Source: Tubiluchus corallicola (taxonomy: Eukaryota; Priapulida; Priapulimorpha; Priapulimorphida; Tubiluchidae). From it: a stretch of 64,000 nucleotides of DNA. The stretch is taken from assembly GCA_030141605.1 (NCBI GenBank), contig JAQGDQ010000253.1, forward strand, positions 1-64,000, in the 5' to 3' direction. The position numbers and the translations under genes were made by a program. The notes under the pieces were generated by a model that saw nothing but the letters and a program-made list of their open reading frames with translations, did not search any database and had not been told where the DNA came from. Shown here piece by piece: positions 1 through 11,887 of this stretch (positions are counted from its first letter, which is position 1; every line of letters starts with the position of its first letter).

Positions 1-2100
1 AATCTACTTTTAGAAATAAAAATGAAAACAAATCTTTTGGCTGTCAAAAATCTGGTTATCAACAAGTTATAAGTAAATAAGCCTACCACTAGAACCACAA
101 CGAAAATCATAACGCAAAGTATTACATGTGTGTGTAATAAATGCAAATTTAAGCTAATCTAATTCGTTATTTAGTTTTAAATTTAAATTTAAATATGTAT
201 ATAACAAAGCTTTAATAGTTTTGGATCCCATAGATACATATAGAATTAAAGTAAATATAATTGGTGGATATAGTGGCTGTTAATCAAGCATTTTCTTATT
301 TAATCAGGTATATATTTAATCAAGTTAATTATGTTTGGTTCTGTTTGTAAAAAAAGAAAAGAAGTAGTTAGGTGGCTGTTACGCGGCTTCTTAGCTATTC
401 ACACGTTCACACGTACGCAACTTCTACCTAAAAGTAATTTCCAAAAATCTAAGCCAAATCGCACAGACTGTGTTATAAATGTCATCACCCTAAGGCCACA
501 ACAGGATGCAAATAACAGGATAACTTTTAAAAGCCACTTGAAACATCCACGTTTCTGCCAACTAGAAACAGCAGATTTCTCTTTGGAAATTTGTGTGGTC
601 TGTCAATCCGAATTGTTCATATATAGCCGTGGTATGTTACGGGAAAAATAATCCTCCTGTAGTTCTCTTCCTGTAGTTTATATGGAACTCGCCCCTTATA
701 ACTTTGATGTTTACCTTTGGCGTTTCAGGATACTTGGAAAGTGACGATAACTTTGACTGTTTCAACATTTTCTTGACCGTTTCTGCAGAAACTTAACAAC
801 AACGAAAATAAAAGCATTATCACAACAGGCGCAAAGCCAGAAAATTCTACGCTTAAGCCATCGAGTTTGCTCACAAGGAAGCCAAGCGGACAGTAAAAAG
901 GTTTCCTCGCGTATATAACAACAAGTCGTAAAATAGTCGGAACAATTCCGAGAAAATAATGGTAGTTACAAGCCGAAATCTTCGGTCAATATCAGTTTAG
1001 GCAATTTCATGCCGCCGTTTTTCTTAGCAGTTAATTTCCTATTGACGTCGCTGTCTATTTTAGGTCATAAACCACTGTGGCATTTTTGTTGCGTCTTTGC
1101 TGTTCCGTTTGGGAGAAGGCAGTGTAATGGGCTCTTTTGTACGTTTACTGAATTACAATGCACCAGTTTTAACTGAACTCCTGCGTCTGTTTTTGTGCAC
1201 TTTTTGTGGTATCGTAAGCATTTGTAAACGTGGCTACTTTTGCTTTGAATTCATCTATTGTACACCTACATTGCGGAGGCTGTTATACAAGTAGTTTGTG
1301 GATTACGGCTGCTGTTTACTTTGCTCTGTTAAGACCACTGTAAAAGTTTATCATTTTGCTATCTTAAAAGTGTGGCTAAATTCACAATAGCAGCATAAGT
1401 AATCGTAAAACATAAGAGTAAATTTTTGTAGTGCACTGATAAAATGAGATTTTTTTAAAGCCAGCATGACAGTTCTAAGTAATAACTGCAGTGTCAAGGC
1501 ACTATAACTATCATCAGTCGTGCTTCCATTTCTTGTGTAGTTTTCTCATCCTGCTTTTTTGCGTAGAAAACTAACTTTTTATTTATCTGCCTACTTGTGC
1601 GTTTCCGTAAATTAAGTAATTACTTGCATTCCTATAGTATATACACATTTCCCGGGATTGCATACGTCTGCCGTCTCACCTGGCTTCCTATGCTATTTAT
1701 TTACTTGATTTAAGCTGTACATATAATGACATGCAGCTAATCAGACTCAGCAACTGATTCTCATGTTACCTGCACAATGTGTACCTGCTTATTACCTGTT
1801 CATTAAGAAGCTTGTTCAAACACCTGAGGTCAGTAGTTATTGAGTACTGCATACAATGATGCTTCTGTGAAACTCAGCAGGAAACTGCTTTTTCTAATAA
1901 CCCCAGGCCTGATCAGTATATGGATGGGTGGTTGCCGTGAAAATTTGCTTCTGGACTGCACGTGTTATTTACCTCATTGATTGAACAGGTGTTATACGCG
2001 TCCGAATGGGACTAGGAAAAAGTACAAAAAACCTTACTGCATTTTCTCTTCCTTTCTGTCACACTTCTCTCCTCCTTTCCTCTCGCTCACCCTCTCTCTT
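1..2100 (+). repeat. Left arm of giant inverted repeat (at least 2.1 kb)
   Basis: This segment is the exact reverse complement of 9788-11887. Position x pairs with 11888-x throughout, so there is no net insertion or deletion, and I found no mismatch in the stretches compared by eye (about 1-60, 900-970, 1320-1510, 1860-2100). The arm continues off the left edge of the window. Its inner edge is at 2100, where CCTCTCTCTT is followed by unrelated sequence. It contains two small reading frames (331-651, 106 codons; 1097-1294, 65 codons) that occur identically in the other arm. Neither resembles a known protein, and I see no transposase, so I do not annotate them as genes. Confidence 0.95.
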
Positions 2101-2334
<234 letters not shown>

Positions 2335-2604
2335 GAAATGCAGGTGTCACGATGTTCAAGACTTTAAACCTGACACAAAACAAATGTATTCTGAATCGGT
2401 GCAAGACTTTTTAAATTATGCATTATGATGCTTAACAGAATTATATCTAGCCGATATTGAAAAAAATCGTGCTTACTCAAGTTCGTTATGAAGTATTTTA
2501 GGAAACTAAGCAACACGATGAACGGGTGGTGTCCACACCGGTTGCGAACTTTGAGTGGCTTAACTGGCCATGCACGTTACAAAATCCGTTCATTGCTGAA
2601 TTAT

Positions 2605-2680
2605 GAGTGAATATTCATACCTCACATAGTTAGAAGCTCGATTACTGATATATTCCTTTTCAGGCCACTGAGCCACCTGC
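2605..2680 (-). mobile_element. Diverged tRNA-derived SINE head (candidate)
   Basis: On the minus strand an A-box-like string (GGTGGCTCAGTGGCCTGA, near 2663-2680) is followed by a tRNA-like AGTAATCGAGCTTC stretch and a B-box-like GAGGTATGAATATTC (near 2609-2623). This resembles the head of a tRNA-derived SINE with a decayed B box (consensus GGTTCGAATCC). The A-to-B spacing is about 10 nt longer than in a standard tRNA. No clear body, tail or target-site duplication was found, so the 3' extent is unknown. Confidence 0.4.
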
Positions 2681-2699
2681 TAGGTAACAATAAGAATGC

Positions 2700-3880
2700 C
2701 AATTTTGCCGTTTAAAGTGTAATAGTTAATACTGCTTCTCCTTTCTCAACAACAGATGTCATCATGTTAATTAAAAGGCGCTGTTGCTAGCGATATCGCT
2801 ATCGATTAAAATTACTAGTAAATTAAAAACTATAATCTTGCAAACACTGTAAAACTACATATCTTGAATAATCAGCACCTTATCTGAGTTATTTACGAAT
2901 TTACAGAAGGGACGTCAGCAAAATGGGTGGTCTGTTTTTACAAGAAGCCAATGGCTAACAGACAAAATCAATAGCTGGCCGTTTTACCCCTGTAATTAAT
3001 GAAGTGATGAAATCAGGCACAGCCCGCTGAAGCCAGACTGTATTTACACGTTTACCACCTTGGTTACTATTGAGAGCAGACAAGAAGCCAGCGTTGACAT
3101 GTGGTATCATGTCTTAGTAAAACATTTGCTAATGCATAAGCAAACAAGGTTCGTACAAATCTGGACACATAGCAACTAAGGCGTTTAACAGCCAAAGTTG
3201 TACAAATGGTGGACTGTAGTTAAAGTTGCTGACCACGGAGCCGCTCGCTTTTTCTAACGTGACCTAGTGATCTAACGTGATCTAAACATAAACAAGTAAG
3301 CTAACAAATGCCCGAATAAACAAACAAACAAATAAAAGACAAACAGAAAGATACCTGAACAACAGTGCCCACTGCGCAATTCAACAGCATCACAATTTGT
3401 TGTTGTTTCAACTGATAGTCTTACCTCCTATTCTGCCCTTTATTGTTGCGGAATTTGAAATACATAGCAGTAACTTACAGTTAAAGATCATTTAGCAGAT
3501 TTTTATTTGTAGCAGATACATAACGAAGGAAATTTCTTAAATCACAGTTCACAAATTTCTCAGTATACGCTTGACAGTAGATAGATGTGACTGACTATTA
3601 CACGGTTGATTAGGCATATGCCGTTCAGTCACTCCTCTATTGTCCATTCTATTATCAAACAAGTGTGAACGACCCTTTCCGGACAATCCACCACTACGCA
3701 AATATTCTCATTTTGTAGATTGAAGCCATTCAATAATGTATTCCTGTTCTGCTAGTCTTTCAGGATGAGTACACATCAATCTTAACGTTCAGCATAAGAT
3801 TATATAACATAGCATAGAAATGAATTCCAATTGGCTTCATTCTAAGTCGGCGTGTGTCTGCTTAAACATTATTACTACTG
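2700..3880. other. Non-coding DNA inside the inverted-repeat spacer
   Basis: No gene, RNA or clear transposon is visible. A short AAACAAAC-rich stretch lies near 3315-3350. Confidence 0.5.
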
Positions 3881-3884
3881 CTAG

Positions 3885-4100
3885 ACCTATCATCATCTCT
3901 GTCGTCATCGTCGTCCTCATCTTCGACATCATGGTTACAATCATATGTGCTGTCACTGTCGCTACTGTAGTCATTATCATCGTCGTCGTCGTCATCATCA
4001 TCATCAGCATCAGCATCATCATTATCGTCGTCATCATCAGCATTAATGACGACAACAACAACAACATCGTCGTAGTCGTCGTTGTCGTCAGTATTATAGC
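3885..4100 (+). repeat. Degenerate (TCA)/(TCG) trinucleotide array
   Basis: Imperfect ATC, GTC and AAC triplet tract. Overlapping frames on both strands (poly-Ile/Val and poly-Met/Thr) are translations of the repeat and not genes. Confidence 0.8.
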
Positions 4101-4232
4101 TAGAGGAGTAGCAAAAACACAGACAAGAAATATGTTAACTAAGTTGTATAATTGTTTACCACATACTCTTTAATGATTCTAAAAGTTTATAAACAGATTT
4201 TCGATTTATAAATCGAAACAAATGGACTATGT

Positions 4233-4731
4233 CAGGGGTGTGCAAATAATCTGACTAGCCGGGCCACATTAAACTTTCCCGCAATTCCTGCGGGCCACAG
4301 GCAGTTTGATCAAGGAGCCAAGTACAGAAAGGCCTAATAGCGATTTTTTGCATCCGACCCGCGCACATCATTACTACTACACTCAAGAAACTATTTTAGA
4401 AGTCATTAAAATTTATATTACAAACCATATATTTCTACTTTCAGGACAGGTAGTGGTAATTTCATTACAATGCATATTAGTAAAGTGTATCACACAGTCT
4501 GTATAGTACAGTGACATTAAGCTACAACCGTCTTGTAAGGGTTAATGGCATCCGATCTAGTAGAAAAAACTACCAGCACTATCTTTGGTATCGTGGCACA
4601 GACTTCAGCTGGATACACTCAATTAATTGCCCGGGCCGCACTTTCATTAGGTTGACAAATCTCTTCGCGGGCCGCACAAATTCTCTCGGCGGGCCGCAAG
4701 TGGCCCGCGGGCCGCAATTTGCACACACCTG
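4233..4731 (+). mobile_element. Non-autonomous hAT-type MITE, 499 bp
   Basis: The element is bounded by an 8 bp target-site duplication GACTATGT at 4225-4232 and 4732-4739. It has terminal inverted repeats CAGGGGTGTGCAAAT and, at the right end read inward, CAGGTGTGTGCAAAT (14 of 15 identical). An 8 bp duplication and CAGGGGTGTGCAAA-like ends are the hallmark of hAT superfamily elements. The interior carries several GGGCCGC/GCGGGCC motifs near both ends, which are strikingly GC-rich for this locus. It encodes no transposase; the short frames inside it do not resemble proteins. The intact duplication suggests a fairly young insertion. It sits inside the spacer of the large inverted repeat. Confidence 0.9.
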
Positions 4732-4739
4732 GACTATGT

Positions 4740-6854
4740 ACTTTGTAGCACTGTGATAACATTTTTTTGTCACATCCTGTACGTTGTATACAGACAGAAA
4801 TCACATCAGTAATGCAATACACGATCAGATTCAATAACGCCTGAGTAGCATGACCTACTAGCTGCCTGACTCTGCATTGTACAGAAACTAATCTCATTTC
4901 TGAGTTACTCTGTTGAAACCGGCTATAGGCTGTCCAAGAAAATCTCCAAAGATTTGAAATTGGAAGCCAGACCTACCAACAGGTGTGTGACATTGCCAAT
5001 AATGGCAGCCAGAAATCCGAGACGGTTGACGTTTAGCAATCAGTGTACTTATAAGGCCTGCTTAAAGGTACCGCCAGGAATAAATATAATTTTTTTAAAG
5101 TTTCAAGACTTCGCCAATCATTGTTTGGCTAAAGTTGACTTGTTTCAAGACATGCGGAGAAGTAATTGCAAGATGTAAATTCGAATTTTGTTCTGAAGGC
5201 AGTGCTACAAAAGGCACTGATATGAGCAAAACTGTAGTAACCAAAACAGTTAAAATTTCAAACGCATAATTGTAAATATTCACAACCCTGTGTATACATC
5301 AATCTATATGGCAGTGTACGCAGCAATAAATACATACTAGTGTTAAACAGTGCCAAATACCTTATTACAAAAGTAGAAAACCATGATCAAGAAACCGACA
5401 ACAATTCCAATTGAGGTCATAAACATATCAGACCCACATAGAACTAATCACTCGGGTCCAGCCATAAGGCAGTGTCATACATACTTAATTAGAATGCGCA
5501 TAATAACAACTAATTATCAGACTTTGATCAGCATGACGAAGCCATATTATTTGCAGGGCACATCTGGCGTTGGCTTCCATAGGCCGCATGCCAGTTACTT
5601 TATAACGACATTTGCAGGCATTTCGAATCGCATGCTTAATAGAAATTTCGAAACCTAAGCGAGATTAGGGGTAAAGTAATTGTTGTAATGATTCACGAGG
5701 GAATCGGTATGTGATCAAACTGAGAATATTGCGGTTTATATATGTCTTGTGACAAGAACGGCTATTTGTCTAAAATTTAAGTCCTCGGCTTATCTGCAGT
5801 AATGTTCCAAAGAGTGAGTCAGAAAACACAACTGCAAGAAGCTTGCAAATCGAAAATGCAACTCTTTACGAAACCAATTTAAATGACTTATATGTAAGTG
5901 TCAGATGTTGTAGGACGGATTTTTTAAGTCATAACATTGTGTTAAATATTAACTGTAAGTCATCAATTGAAATAGAAAATATCATTAAGTGACCTACAAT
6001 ATCAGCTGTAGCAAAAAGTTAAAGTTTCAAAAAGGTTAACATTATTACACTGCATGAAACTTGAAATATTGTATTTGACAGCTTATTACATGATTTGCAC
6101 AAATGCGTGCTAAGCGAGGCGCAAATGAACATGAGATTAGCACAATATATACGCAACACGAAAGCAATGATTAAATACATGCGTGTGACGGTATAGTTAA
6201 GGTCACTTCAATGACATTTGAATACATGTGTAATTATTTAAATTGTTTAGCACAAATTCGTTTGAGTCTGGTTTACCATGTAGTTATGTCTTAGTGGTGC
6301 AAGAGAACAGTTACGTCTCTGTCAAGTACTTTCAGTTGCTTCTCCGACTCGTCGCCTCAAAAAAGCCGGCGCTGGATTACTTAGCTCATTTTATTTACCC
6401 CTAAGTTTTCTTATTCTTGTCTCTTTTAGGCGCAGATTCATTGAGTAAACACTGACTCAGCGCCTACAGGATGCACCAATAAGCATTGTTTGCTCACGCA
6501 GTGTTGCATAAGATTGTCCTACTAACCGAAAGCTCTTCCTTCGAAGCTTTTAGTCAGTTCCTATCCATTAACTAAAGCAAGCAGAATATCTGAATCTGAT
6601 AGAGCTTCAATCAACTGTTTGCTCTCTTATGAAAGTTGGTACATATATGTACTTTTATCTCAAACTCATCAGTTCAGTGCCACTGGCTAAAACTAGGGTA
6701 CAACTGATGGGTTTTACAATAATCCAATAACAGAAAAAATTACTTATAGAAAGTATATACTTCCCTTATTTACCAAAAGTCTAACCAAGTTTAACACTAT
6801 AGATGGTAAGATTTTGACATTGATAGGCAGCTTATCTTCTCGTTATCGTCACTT
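4740..6854. other. Non-coding DNA, nothing recognised
   Basis: Short frames occur (for example 4954-5178 and 5383-5658) but resemble no family, and composition is like the surrounding DNA. No RNA gene or transposon end was recognised. Confidence 0.5.
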
Positions 6855-6858
6855 TTAA

Positions 6859-7314
6859 CCCTTTCAGTCCCAAATTATTTTTAATAAGAAAAAAATTTTG
6901 GCTTAGTACTTTTGTTCAGTATGTGCATCTTCTTTACACATAATAATTTGTTTTCCTACCTGCGCCCGCGTGCTAAATATAGCCTGTATCCCAAGGGATA
7001 CATTAGGATTCAATGGAAGCATAAAATGTGCTTCATTTAGCAACTGCTGATAATTTTTTAAAGTATTTAAGACATTTAGTATGCACGCTATGCTGATCTG
7101 TACAAAGTCGTCTCTAAAGTACTGTACCTAGCGCAGTTTTTTATGCTATGTAGATTTTCTAGTTTGCCATTTTATCACCATTTTTAGTCTACTGTTATTG
7201 GCTTAAATCAAAATAACTATTAACAGATCAAATAAATGTCAGTTTTAAAATTTTATTAATTTTAAAGGCAGAAAATATTCTCGTATCCCACGGGATACAA
7301 CGGGTATGAAAGGG
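6859..7314 (+). mobile_element. Non-autonomous piggyBac-type MITE, 456 bp
   Basis: Flanked by TTAA at 6855-6858 and 7315-7318, the target-site duplication of piggyBac elements. The ends are CCCTTTCAGTCCC on the left and CCCTTTCATACCC on the right read inward (11 of 13 identical). Subterminal palindromes GTATCCCAAGGGATAC (6986-7001) and GTATCCCACGGGATAC (7283-7298) are near-copies of each other, as expected of internal repeats in such elements. No transposase is encoded. The assignment rests on TTAA plus CCC-initial ends, which together are characteristic of piggyBac. Confidence 0.85.
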
Positions 7315-7318
7315 TTAA

Positions 7319-8220
7319 GCAAAGAAATAAAATGCGTAAATCATGAAAAATGGACATGATTTTATTTTTGTGTGCAATGATATAGAATTCAAACGATAAA
7401 ACGTTTGAATTTCGCAGCAGTTATTTCAACTTAGTCTCTGTCACAACAGCATCAGTCCTGGTGTGCATCCCTCAGCATCTTCTCAGCATCCTGCTCCTTC
7501 CCGACTATTTACATCATCCCCATTTCGACGCATCCGCTCGTCCGACGCCTCCAGGGCAGACGAGAAATTGCAGTTTGAAACAGTTGCAAAACGCGTGTAA
7601 GCCTCGCCGCAGGAAATTAGCGTGTCTAGGTATTCGTTATGCGATCAATACGGAATCAGGGACTCATTATAGCTGTTTAAAGAAATTGTACAGGCGATAA
7701 ATTGGCGAGGTTTTCATGCAATTATTGTATACAAATCATTTATAAAATGATCAAGCGAATGCAGTGTAGAGATTGAACATCAGATTAATTCAGGTTTGAA
7801 AAGTCACCGTGCCGCTGCAGTTTTTAACATTCTGCAAGTTAGAATCTAGCAGTCAACGTCAGGGCTTAACATAGATGGTTGTCTTAAATAGAATCTGGTT
7901 CATTATCAGAAATAGTGAATAAAGATGAGACTTCCGATGCGCATGCGCCTTCCCTTAAAAAAAGTAAATAACCGGCCAGAAGCCATCTAGCACTCGCTTA
8001 AATCCTTTTACTGATCAAGTTTAATGTCGCTAAGCATACGCCATGACCACTCTGCTATTGCTTGCTTCAAATGAAGCCAAGGACGTTAAAATAAAAAGTA
8101 CTTGCAGGCAATTAAAAATACCTAGCTATAATTATTAGTTCACCACAATGTGCAATAGATTTAATTTTGTGTTTTACATTAATACAAAGACAGGCCTATA
8201 TTTTTTTCGCCCATTCATCC
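7319..8220. other. Non-coding DNA, nothing recognised
   Basis: A slightly GC-richer patch (7440-7720) contains a 79-codon frame without family resemblance. A palindromic TGCGCATGCGC, the consensus shape of an NRF1 site, lies at 7938-7948; its function is untested. Confidence 0.45.
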
Positions 8221-8224
8221 TTCC

Positions 8225-8390
8225 ACTCACCTGCAAGTTGATTGGTCTGTTAGTGAGTCGGTCACTCGATTGATGAGTAGCTGTATGGCTAGCTGGTACG
8301 CTGGCTGGCTGACTTGCAGGTCAGTAGGTTGGTTAGTCGGTCAGTGGGCTAGAAAGATTGTCAGTTGGTTTGCTGGTTAACTAAGCAGTC
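8225..8390 (+). repeat. Degenerate tetranucleotide-like tract (GGTT/GTCA/GGCT)
   Basis: Decayed short-period repeats such as GCTGGCTGGCTG and GTCGGTCAGTGG. It probably has the same origin as the tetranucleotide arrays elsewhere in the window. Confidence 0.55.
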
Positions 8391-9134
8391 TATCTTGCAC
8401 TTACATCTTATGTTCACATCTTGCAAGTCAGTTAAATAATTACACATTTTGACAACGGACGTATTCAAGCAAATATTTTATTACTAGTGTCCCGCCCACA
8501 ATGGCTTCTTTTTGCAAAAATCCTCTGGCGTTTTTATTTCTGTGGAATTTAAGCCACACGCGACATAAAACATTACAAATCTTAAACTGTTTATAACAGC
8601 TACTGATAACACTTAATGATCCCCAAGAATGCGTGGAATCTGGAATGGAGACTATAGAAAGATGATTTCAAAAATGATGCTTCGCTGTTTTCCGAAAACT
8701 GCTACAGCTGTATTATTGTTTGAGGAAATGTCTTGTTCACATTATAATGCACTATCCAAATCGGTTTTTGTCTTATCCAACGGATAAGATGGGTTATAAT
8801 CTGGAGATTATAATACCTGCACGCGTGCGCCAAAGCAAAAATCTCTATAAAACGGCAGGAAGAATTATCCGAAAGAAAAGTGCGAACATTTTTTATTTAA
8901 GTTGTAAAACTAGTTAAAGCCAATACGCAATAGCATTAAATCACAGCAAAGAAATCTGAAACTGATACACTAATACGCTTATTTTCTCTTTATAAGAACT
9001 GTCTTTCGTACCCGCGCAGTAATATACTGCGACGTTTGTTGACGGCAGATGAGGTTATGGTTTCCTGAAACAAAATGCGAGAGTTTTGGCTATAAATGCA
9101 CGTATTTTCGAGAAAGTTTATAATATTAATTTTA
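8391..9134. other. Non-coding DNA, nothing recognised
   Basis: Only short unremarkable frames, such as 8720-8917. No signature of a gene or mobile element. Confidence 0.45.
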
Positions 9135-9734
<600 letters not shown>

Positions 9735-9787
9735 ATGCAATACATAAAATAAAGCGAAATGAAAATTGTTCTAAGCAAAGAAAGAGA

Positions 9788-11887
9788 AAGAGAGAGGGTG
9801 AGCGAGAGGAAAGGAGGAGAGAAGTGTGACAGAAAGGAAGAGAAAATGCAGTAAGGTTTTTTGTACTTTTTCCTAGTCCCATTCGGACGCGTATAACACC
9901 TGTTCAATCAATGAGGTAAATAACACGTGCAGTCCAGAAGCAAATTTTCACGGCAACCACCCATCCATATACTGATCAGGCCTGGGGTTATTAGAAAAAG
10001 CAGTTTCCTGCTGAGTTTCACAGAAGCATCATTGTATGCAGTACTCAATAACTACTGACCTCAGGTGTTTGAACAAGCTTCTTAATGAACAGGTAATAAG
10101 CAGGTACACATTGTGCAGGTAACATGAGAATCAGTTGCTGAGTCTGATTAGCTGCATGTCATTATATGTACAGCTTAAATCAAGTAAATAAATAGCATAG
10201 GAAGCCAGGTGAGACGGCAGACGTATGCAATCCCGGGAAATGTGTATATACTATAGGAATGCAAGTAATTACTTAATTTACGGAAACGCACAAGTAGGCA
10301 GATAAATAAAAAGTTAGTTTTCTACGCAAAAAAGCAGGATGAGAAAACTACACAAGAAATGGAAGCACGACTGATGATAGTTATAGTGCCTTGACACTGC
10401 AGTTATTACTTAGAACTGTCATGCTGGCTTTAAAAAAATCTCATTTTATCAGTGCACTACAAAAATTTACTCTTATGTTTTACGATTACTTATGCTGCTA
10501 TTGTGAATTTAGCCACACTTTTAAGATAGCAAAATGATAAACTTTTACAGTGGTCTTAACAGAGCAAAGTAAACAGCAGCCGTAATCCACAAACTACTTG
10601 TATAACAGCCTCCGCAATGTAGGTGTACAATAGATGAATTCAAAGCAAAAGTAGCCACGTTTACAAATGCTTACGATACCACAAAAAGTGCACAAAAACA
10701 GACGCAGGAGTTCAGTTAAAACTGGTGCATTGTAATTCAGTAAACGTACAAAAGAGCCCATTACACTGCCTTCTCCCAAACGGAACAGCAAAGACGCAAC
10801 AAAAATGCCACAGTGGTTTATGACCTAAAATAGACAGCGACGTCAATAGGAAATTAACTGCTAAGAAAAACGGCGGCATGAAATTGCCTAAACTGATATT
10901 GACCGAAGATTTCGGCTTGTAACTACCATTATTTTCTCGGAATTGTTCCGACTATTTTACGACTTGTTGTTATATACGCGAGGAAACCTTTTTACTGTCC
11001 GCTTGGCTTCCTTGTGAGCAAACTCGATGGCTTAAGCGTAGAATTTTCTGGCTTTGCGCCTGTTGTGATAATGCTTTTATTTTCGTTGTTGTTAAGTTTC
11101 TGCAGAAACGGTCAAGAAAATGTTGAAACAGTCAAAGTTATCGTCACTTTCCAAGTATCCTGAAACGCCAAAGGTAAACATCAAAGTTATAAGGGGCGAG
11201 TTCCATATAAACTACAGGAAGAGAACTACAGGAGGATTATTTTTCCCGTAACATACCACGGCTATATATGAACAATTCGGATTGACAGACCACACAAATT
11301 TCCAAAGAGAAATCTGCTGTTTCTAGTTGGCAGAAACGTGGATGTTTCAAGTGGCTTTTAAAAGTTATCCTGTTATTTGCATCCTGTTGTGGCCTTAGGG
11401 TGATGACATTTATAACACAGTCTGTGCGATTTGGCTTAGATTTTTGGAAATTACTTTTAGGTAGAAGTTGCGTACGTGTGAACGTGTGAATAGCTAAGAA
11501 GCCGCGTAACAGCCACCTAACTACTTCTTTTCTTTTTTTACAAACAGAACCAAACATAATTAACTTGATTAAATATATACCTGATTAAATAAGAAAATGC
11601 TTGATTAACAGCCACTATATCCACCAATTATATTTACTTTAATTCTATATGTATCTATGGGATCCAAAACTATTAAAGCTTTGTTATATACATATTTAAA
11701 TTTAAATTTAAAACTAAATAACGAATTAGATTAGCTTAAATTTGCATTTATTACACACACATGTAATACTTTGCGTTATGATTTTCGTTGTGGTTCTAGT
11801 GGTAGGCTTATTTACTTATAACTTGTTGATAACCAGATTTTTGACAGCCAAAAGATTTGTTTTCATTTTTATTTCTAAAAGTAGATT
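9788..11887 (-). repeat. Right arm of giant inverted repeat
   Basis: Reverse complement of 1-2100, apparently identical. The two small frames of the left arm reappear here at 11237-11557 and 10594-10791 on the minus strand with identical translations. The inner edge lies at 9788; base 9787 no longer pairs with 2101. The outer edge cannot be fixed, because base 11888 would pair with sequence to the left of the window. Confidence 0.95.

Noticed and set aside
3310-3350. AATAAACAAACAAACAAATAAA-like string, also near 51017-51040
   Set aside because: Could be a shared retroelement tail, but it is low complexity and the flanks do not match.
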